From: JADGGV01 sp035715725
GTDB lineage: Bacteria; Gemmatimonadota; Gemmatimonadetes; Longimicrobiales; RSA9
Reading direction: 5' to 3'
Length of the DNA: 64,000 nt
Assembly (NCBI GenBank): GCA_035715725.1
Contig: DASTKT010000242.1
Coordinates: 1 to 64,000 of the forward strand
The position numbers and the translations under genes were made by a program. The notes under the pieces were generated by a model. That model ran no database searches and was not told the DNA's origin. It was given only the letters and a program-made list of their open reading frames with translations. Every line of letters begins with the position of its first letter. Position 1 is the first letter of the stretch. Positions 60,039 to 64,000 of the stretch are shown here, in pieces.

Positions 60039-62420
60039 TCACCGCCGGACGTCCGAGAACACTCCCCCGCCGCAGCTCAGCCCCGGCGAGCTGAGCGTGA
60101 ACCCATCCCTCGGCTCCGGCAGTTCCGCGTCGCCCACGGCGAGCGCCGCGTCGACGATCGGCTCGAGCGTCCGCGCGCGAGCGGAGTCGGCGGACGTCAG
60201 CGGCGGGGCGCCGCCGCCGTAGAGCCGGCGGGTGACCCAGCGCCACCCCTCGACTCCCGCCGCGTGCGCCGCCCAGCGCGCGGCGATCCCGCGCGCCCGG
60301 GCGGCCGCCGCGAGCAGCACGAGCCGGCGGCGGTCCGCCTCGATGCGGCGGTCGTAGCCGGCGGCCGGCGCGGCGCACGCCCAGGAGTCGATGGCGCGGA
60401 ACCCCGCGTCGCGCGCGCTCTCGACCGCGGCGAGGGAGAGCGCGGCGCCGACGCGCGGCGCGCCGCCCTGCGCGGAGTCTGCACCGCCCGGCGGCAGCGC
60501 CAGCGCCGCCGCGCCGCCGAGCATCGCCGGCTGGCCGGCCGACGCCTCGAGCACGCTGCGCAGCAGGTCGTAGGCGGTCGTCAGCCGCTCGGGGCCGTAG
60601 CTCTTCAGGAACCAGGCGCGCGTCTCCGGATAGACCGGCGCCACCTCGTCGAGGATCGCGATCAGCGCCCGCCCCGCTCCGCCCGTCACGTCCGGCGGCA
60701 CCACGGTGCCGTAGCCGGTCAGCATGTCGTCCTGCACGGACGAGAGGTACCCGTCCATGCGCCCCTCCCGCGCCAGCGAGGCGGCGACGAACCATTCGAC
60801 GTTGCGCGCGAACACCTCCGCCGGCCGGCGCTGATGGTTCGGCACCACGCGCTCCCCGAGCGCGGGCGGCACCAGCGCGGCGGTGCTCAGCCCGGCCACG
60901 GCGGCGCCGAAGCGGTCGCCGGACCGGCGCAGCGCGAGGTCCGTGGCGTAGTCGCCGCGGATCGTGTACCGGCGCAGCGCCGCCTGCCAGTCCAGGTCGT
61001 GCGCCAGCTCGTGGGCGATCGTCCCGGCGCCGGTCTCCGGCGGCAGGTACAGCACCCGCCGCCGCGGATCGTGCAGCGCCAGCGCGTTCGCCTCCTTCGG
61101 CAGCTCGCCGACGCGCACCCGCAGCCCCTTCAGGTCCAGGCTCGGGAGCACGCGTTGCAGGTCGCCGAGCGACGTCGCCAGCATCCGCCGGTAGTACGGC
61201 CGCCACGCGGCCGGCACGCTCCGGTCGAACTGCACGACGAGGCCGTAGCGCTCCTCCAGGTCGCGGCCCGTCGGCCCGGTCGAGCCGGGAAACCACGGCG
61301 TCTCCTGCGCGTACGTCCGCAGCGACGTCGCCGCCGCCAGCCGCGCCAGCCCGGGCCCCGCCTCGTCGGCGCCGCCTTGCGCCACCAGCCGCGCGTACTC
61401 CGCGGCGAAGCGCTCCTCGTTCTTCGCCTGCGCGACGAAGCGCTCCCGCGCCGTCGTCTCCGCCTCGTCCAGCCCGCGCGCGCCGAGCAGTTGCTGCCGC
61501 GTCATCTCGAGCGCCACCACGATCGGCGCCTGCGGCGGCGCGTTCGTGCTGTCCGCGAGCTGCGCCAGGCGCTCCGCCGCCGCGGGCGCCAGCAGCGGCC
61601 GCGGCGAGTGCGCCGGCGTGAGCGACTCGCCCTCCAGGCGCGGACCCAGCAGGCGGATCGCCTCCGCCAGCCGCGGCGCCAGCTCCAGAACTTCGCGCTC
61701 CGCGTCCAGCGGCGGCGCGCCCAGCCTCGCCTGCTCCACCGCGAAGCGCCGCTCCGCCCGCCAGTGCACCAGCAGATCGAGCGCGTCGGTGTCGGACGCC
61801 TCCGCCATCCGGATCAGCCGGCGCGCGTCCTGCCGCGCCAGCGCCCGGTCGCGCAGCAGCGCCGCGGTCTGGGCCGCGAGCCGCGGCGCCCGACGCCCGA
61901 CGCTCCCTTCCGCCGCCGCCAGCGTGTACGCCAGCCGCACCGCCAGCTCGCCGCTGCGCGGGTCGCGGGCTTCCTGCACGGCACCCTGGATCAGCTCCAG
62001 GTGGTAGCGGCCGAGCCCGGGGCGCGCGCCCACGCCCGGCACCGACGCGCGGTCCAGCGGCGCCGGGTCCGGCTGGTACGCGTCGCCGTCCTCCGTCCGC
62101 GCCAGCAGCGCCCAGCCGAGCAGCCGGCGCGTCTCCTCGGGGAGCCGCGGATCGTGCACCGCCTGGTCGACCAGCCGGAACGGGCTGCCGAGCCCGAGCC
62201 GCAGGCGCTCCAGGTAGCCGAGCGCGATCGTCGCCGGGTCGTCCGGCGCCTCCCGCCCGGCCCCCGCCTGGACGAGCCGCTCGGCGTACGCGCGCCCCCG
62301 CGCCAGCTCCCGCTTCGCATCCGCGGCGGGGTCCGGGCGGTCGATGGGGGCGCACGCGGCGGCCCAGGCCAGGGTCACCCCGGCCAGGAGCGGGACGGAT
62401 CGGCGTCGAAGGCGAATCAT
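60039..62420 (-). CDS. Exported lipoprotein with HExxH zinc-protease motif, unknown family
   Basis: The 793-residue protein has a lipoprotein-like signal ending AWAAACAP, so the envelope is its likely location. The first 450 residues are helical and alanine/arginine-rich. A minimal gluzincin-type motif GTIAHELAHDLDW occurs near residue 470, in front of many further helices; a likely third ligand is a glutamate in RRPAEVFARNVEWFVAASLA about 70 residues on. This spacing suits a metallopeptidase. I do not recognise the family as a whole. ATG 62420 is preferred over an upstream GTG. Confidence 0.7.
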   Translation of the reverse strand: MIRLRRRSVPLLAGVTLAWAAACAPIDRPDPAADAKRELARGRAYAERLVQAGAGREAPDDPATIALGYLERLRLGLGSPFRLVDQAVHDPRLPEETRRLLGWALLARTEDGDAYQPDPAPLDRASVPGVGARPGLGRYHLELIQGAVQEARDPRSGELAVRLAYTLAAAEGSVGRRAPRLAAQTAALLRDRALARQDARRLIRMAEASDTDALDLLVHWRAERRFAVEQARLGAPPLDAEREVLELAPRLAEAIRLLGPRLEGESLTPAHSPRPLLAPAAAERLAQLADSTNAPPQAPIVVALEMTRQQLLGARGLDEAETTARERFVAQAKNEERFAAEYARLVAQGGADEAGPGLARLAAATSLRTYAQETPWFPGSTGPTGRDLEERYGLVVQFDRSVPAAWRPYYRRMLATSLGDLQRVLPSLDLKGLRVRVGELPKEANALALHDPRRRVLYLPPETGAGTIAHELAHDLDWQAALRRYTIRGDYATDLALRRSGDRFGAAVAGLSTAALVPPALGERVVPNHQRRPAEVFARNVEWFVAASLAREGRMDGYLSSVQDDMLTGYGTVVPPDVTGGAGRALIAILDEVAPVYPETRAWFLKSYGPERLTTAYDLLRSVLEASAGQPAMLGGAAALALPPGGADSAQGGAPRVGAALSLAAVESARDAGFRAIDSWACAAPAAGYDRRIEADRRRLVLLAAAARARGIAARWAAHAAGVEGWRWVTRRLYGGGAPPLTSADSARARTLEPIVDAALAVGDAELPEPRDGFTLSSPGLSCGGGVFSDVRR

Positions 62421-62502
62421 GCTCACTGCGATTGAACGTCGAGGACTGCGAGGTCGGCCGCCGGCGCGGCCCTCGCCCCGATGCGGGGCGAGCAGGCCGC
62501 GC

Positions 62503-62823
62503 TCAGTCCTGCGCGGCCTCGATCACGGCTCTGCGGAGGCGCGGCCAGACTCCCGTCGCATACTTCAGGAAGTTGGCGCGCATCTGCGGGTTACGAGAAA
62601 GGAACGACCAGGCGGCTTCCCCGCCCTTCGCCACATTGCACGTCCGGCAGCACGTCACCAGGTTCCCATCCGAGTGGTCCCCGCCCCGCATGCGCGGCTG
62701 CACGTGGTCCACCGTCAGCTCGTCCGGCGGGTACACCATGCCGCAGTAGACACAGCGGTTCCGATCCCGGCGGAAGATCCGCTCGCGGCGACCGAGCGTC
62801 GTGTCCGTCGTTCGTCCCTTCAC
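62503..62823 (-). CDS. HNH endonuclease-like protein
   Basis: The 106-residue protein begins at GTG 62823. The HNH fold is clear: RIFRRDRNRCVYCGMVYPPDEL gives the first zinc CxxC, VDHVQPRMRGGDHSDGN holds the catalytic histidine and the asparagine, and LVTCCRTCNVAKGG has the second CxxC. The C-terminal helix (FLKYATGVWPRLRRAVIEA) is basic. Such small HNH proteins nick or cut DNA; no restriction partner is nearby. It may be a free-standing repair or mobile-element nuclease. Confidence 0.88.
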   Translation of the reverse strand: MKGRTTDTTLGRRERIFRRDRNRCVYCGMVYPPDELTVDHVQPRMRGGDHSDGNLVTCCRTCNVAKGGEAAWSFLSRNPQMRANFLKYATGVWPRLRRAVIEAAQD

Positions 62824-62888
62824 GCCCGGTCATACACGGGACGGGGCCGCGTTGCTCCCCGGCCCGCCCCGGCATACTCTTGGACCCT

Positions 62889-63491
62889 ATGTTCGACGAC
62901 CCCCGCCTGGCCCTGCTCCGCAGGGCCCTCGAGCAGCGCCCCGCCGCCGCCGCCCCGCGCGAAGCCGGAATGTCGGAAGCCGCCGTCGCCATCGTGCTCC
63001 GGCCCCGCGAGACGCTCGAGCTGCTCCTCATCAAGCGCGCCGAGCACGAGACCGATCCGTGGTCCGGCCACATGGCGCTCCCCGGCGGCCGCCGCGACCC
63101 CGCCGACGGCGACCTGCTCGACACCGCGATCCGCGAGACGTGCGAGGAGACCGGCCTCTGCCTCGACTCGCGCTGCCGCATGGGCGCGCTCGACGAGGTC
63201 ACGCCCGGCACGCGCCGCCTGCCGCCCCTCGTGATCGCGCCGTTCGTCATGGCCGCCCGCCCGGAGGCCACGGCCCACGCCGATCCCAGCGAGGTCGAGG
63301 CGGCCATCTGGGTGCCGCTCCCGGCCCTGGCCGATGAAGCCGCCGCCGGTGAGCTGATCCTGCAGTTGGAGGGGGGTCCTCGGAGCTTCCCGACCTACAA
63401 CTACGGAGAGTACGTCATCTGGGGACTGACCCACCGGATCCTGCGGCAGTTCCTCGAGCTGGCCGAGGACGCCGGCCTCACGCGCTCCTGA
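62889..63491 (+). CDS. Nudix hydrolase (CoA-pyrophosphatase-like)
   Basis: The 200-residue protein has the Nudix box spread over GGRRDPADGDLLDTAIRETCEETGL, with the conserved REtxEETG. The preceding MALPGG and the helical extension AHADPSEVEAAIWVPL fit the NudL/CoA diphosphatase group. PTYNYGEYVIWGLTHRILRQFLE at the end is also typical. It would hydrolyse CoA or related diphosphates. The 3 prime end overlaps the converging dehydrogenase gene by 14 bases. Confidence 0.9.
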   Translation: MFDDPRLALLRRALEQRPAAAAPREAGMSEAAVAIVLRPRETLELLLIKRAEHETDPWSGHMALPGGRRDPADGDLLDTAIRETCEETGLCLDSRCRMGALDEVTPGTRRLPPLVIAPFVMAARPEATAHADPSEVEAAIWVPLPALADEAAAGELILQLEGGPRSFPTYNYGEYVIWGLTHRILRQFLELAEDAGLTRS

Positions 63492-64000
63492 GCCGCCACG
63501 CCAGCCCCGGCTGGCGCTCGCCCGCGCTGAACCCCGCGTACTCCGCCGACGACGGCTCCGGCTTCGCGCGCTCCCGCGACTCCAGCGCCCGCTCCGCCGC
63601 CGCGTCCACCTCTTCGATGATCCCCGCCTCGATCGCCTCGAGCCGGTCCCGCCCGATCCCCTCGGCGACGAGGTACTCCTCGTACAACCCGATCGGGTCC
63701 CGCTTCCCCCAGTACTCGAACAGCTCCGGCGCGAACGTCGCCCGCGCCTCCGCCTCGTCGTGCGTCGCGTGGCCGCCCATCCTGAACGTATCGACGACCA
63801 GGAGCACCGGTCCGTCACCTCCCCGCGCGCGATCCGCCGCCAGCCGCGTCGCCGCGTACACGTCCAGCACGTTGTTGCCGTCCGCCGCCGCGCCCAGGGT
63901 CCCGTAGAGCCGCGGCCACTCCAGGAAATCGCCCCGCTGATGCTGGTCCAGCCGCGTGCCCAGCGCCACCTGGTTGTTCTGCAGCACGAAGATCGCCGGC
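63478..64000 (-). CDS. Thiamine-dependent 2-oxoacid dehydrogenase E1 alpha, C-terminal part
   Basis: The gene enters from beyond the right edge; about 173 C-terminal residues are visible. IFVLQNNQVALGT is close to the TPP-binding segment of pyruvate or branched-chain dehydrogenase E1 alpha. VDTFRMGGHATHDEAEARATFAPELFEYWGKRDPIGLYEEYLV is the phosphorylation-loop-like region with the conserved histidine. Whether it is the pyruvate or branched-chain type cannot be told, since the partner subunit is not visible. Confidence 0.85.
   Translation of the reverse strand, partial: PAIFVLQNNQVALGTRLDQHQRGDFLEWPRLYGTLGAAADGNNVLDVYAATRLAADRARGGDGPVLLVVDTFRMGGHATHDEAEARATFAPELFEYWGKRDPIGLYEEYLVAEGIGRDRLEAIEAGIIEEVDAAAERALESRERAKPEPSSAEYAGFSAGERQPGLAWRLRSA

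Noticed and set aside
1..64000. tRNA or rRNA genes
   Set aside because: No cloverleaf-like segments with a conserved T loop (GTTCGAATC type) or ribosomal RNA blocks were noticed in the spacers. A tRNA search program would settle this.

Overview
The window is very GC-rich and gene-dense. It reads as chromosomal DNA of a Gram-negative didermic bacterium, most likely a Gemmatimonadota member. That assignment is inferred, not searched. It rests on a SusC/SusD pair and TonB plug proteins in a genome of very high GC, many Tat-exported or lipoprotein sugar hydrolases, an orphan macrolide-exporter-type permease with its own PadR repressor, a futalosine-route menaquinone gene, and a lasso peptide cluster with separate B1 and B2 proteins.

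Bases 1-11000 hold an L-arabinose catabolic locus. A minus-strand operon runs from a secreted aldose 1-epimerase (6108) through a sodium:sugar symporter, ribulokinase (araB), ribulose-5-phosphate 4-epimerase (araD), a HAD phosphatase and a Tat-exported protein cut by the window edge. A GH127 beta-L-arabinofuranosidase is divergent to it, and L-arabinose isomerase (araA) faces the GH127 gene. Divergent from araA is a SusC/SusD uptake pair (11138-15824), followed by two tandem small lipoproteins that are bare TonB-receptor plug domains and by an FG-GAP lipoprotein. Further out lie a GH31 alpha-glycosidase (20888-23269) and a GH27 alpha-galactosidase (32190-34256). Four sugar-gene promoters share a 17-bp GATAC-containing palindrome-like element, which suggests one regulon for hemicellulose or arabinan use. 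The regulator itself is not in the window.

Bases 18800-41300 are mixed. They contain an IS5-type transposase remnant, an RsbRD-type histidine kinase, a DUF305 and LVIVD pair, an amidohydrolase, the orphan permease with PadR, a TPMT-like methyltransferase, an unknown 515-residue protein beside a broken gene, a HEAT protein, queG and an MqnD-like gene.

Bases 41450-44260 encode a compact lasso peptide cluster in the order B1-B2-C-A. The 55-residue precursor is too short for most gene callers. Three heptamers spaced exactly 11 bp apart lie between it and an upstream OmpR-type response regulator and histidine kinase, which suggests control by that regulator.

Bases 46800-64000 hold a glycosyltransferase, a class V aminotransferase, a MazG-like protein, a zinc-type dehydrogenase, proline dehydrogenase and queE. 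A six-gene TetR-HlyD-ABC-ABC-permease-permease operon resembles E. coli cecR-ybhGFSR. The window ends with a lipoprotein with a zinc-protease motif, an HNH nuclease, a Nudix hydrolase and a partial dehydrogenase E1 alpha subunit.

Many spacers carry long inverted arrangements of 6-bp simple repeats, each spacer with its own hexamer.
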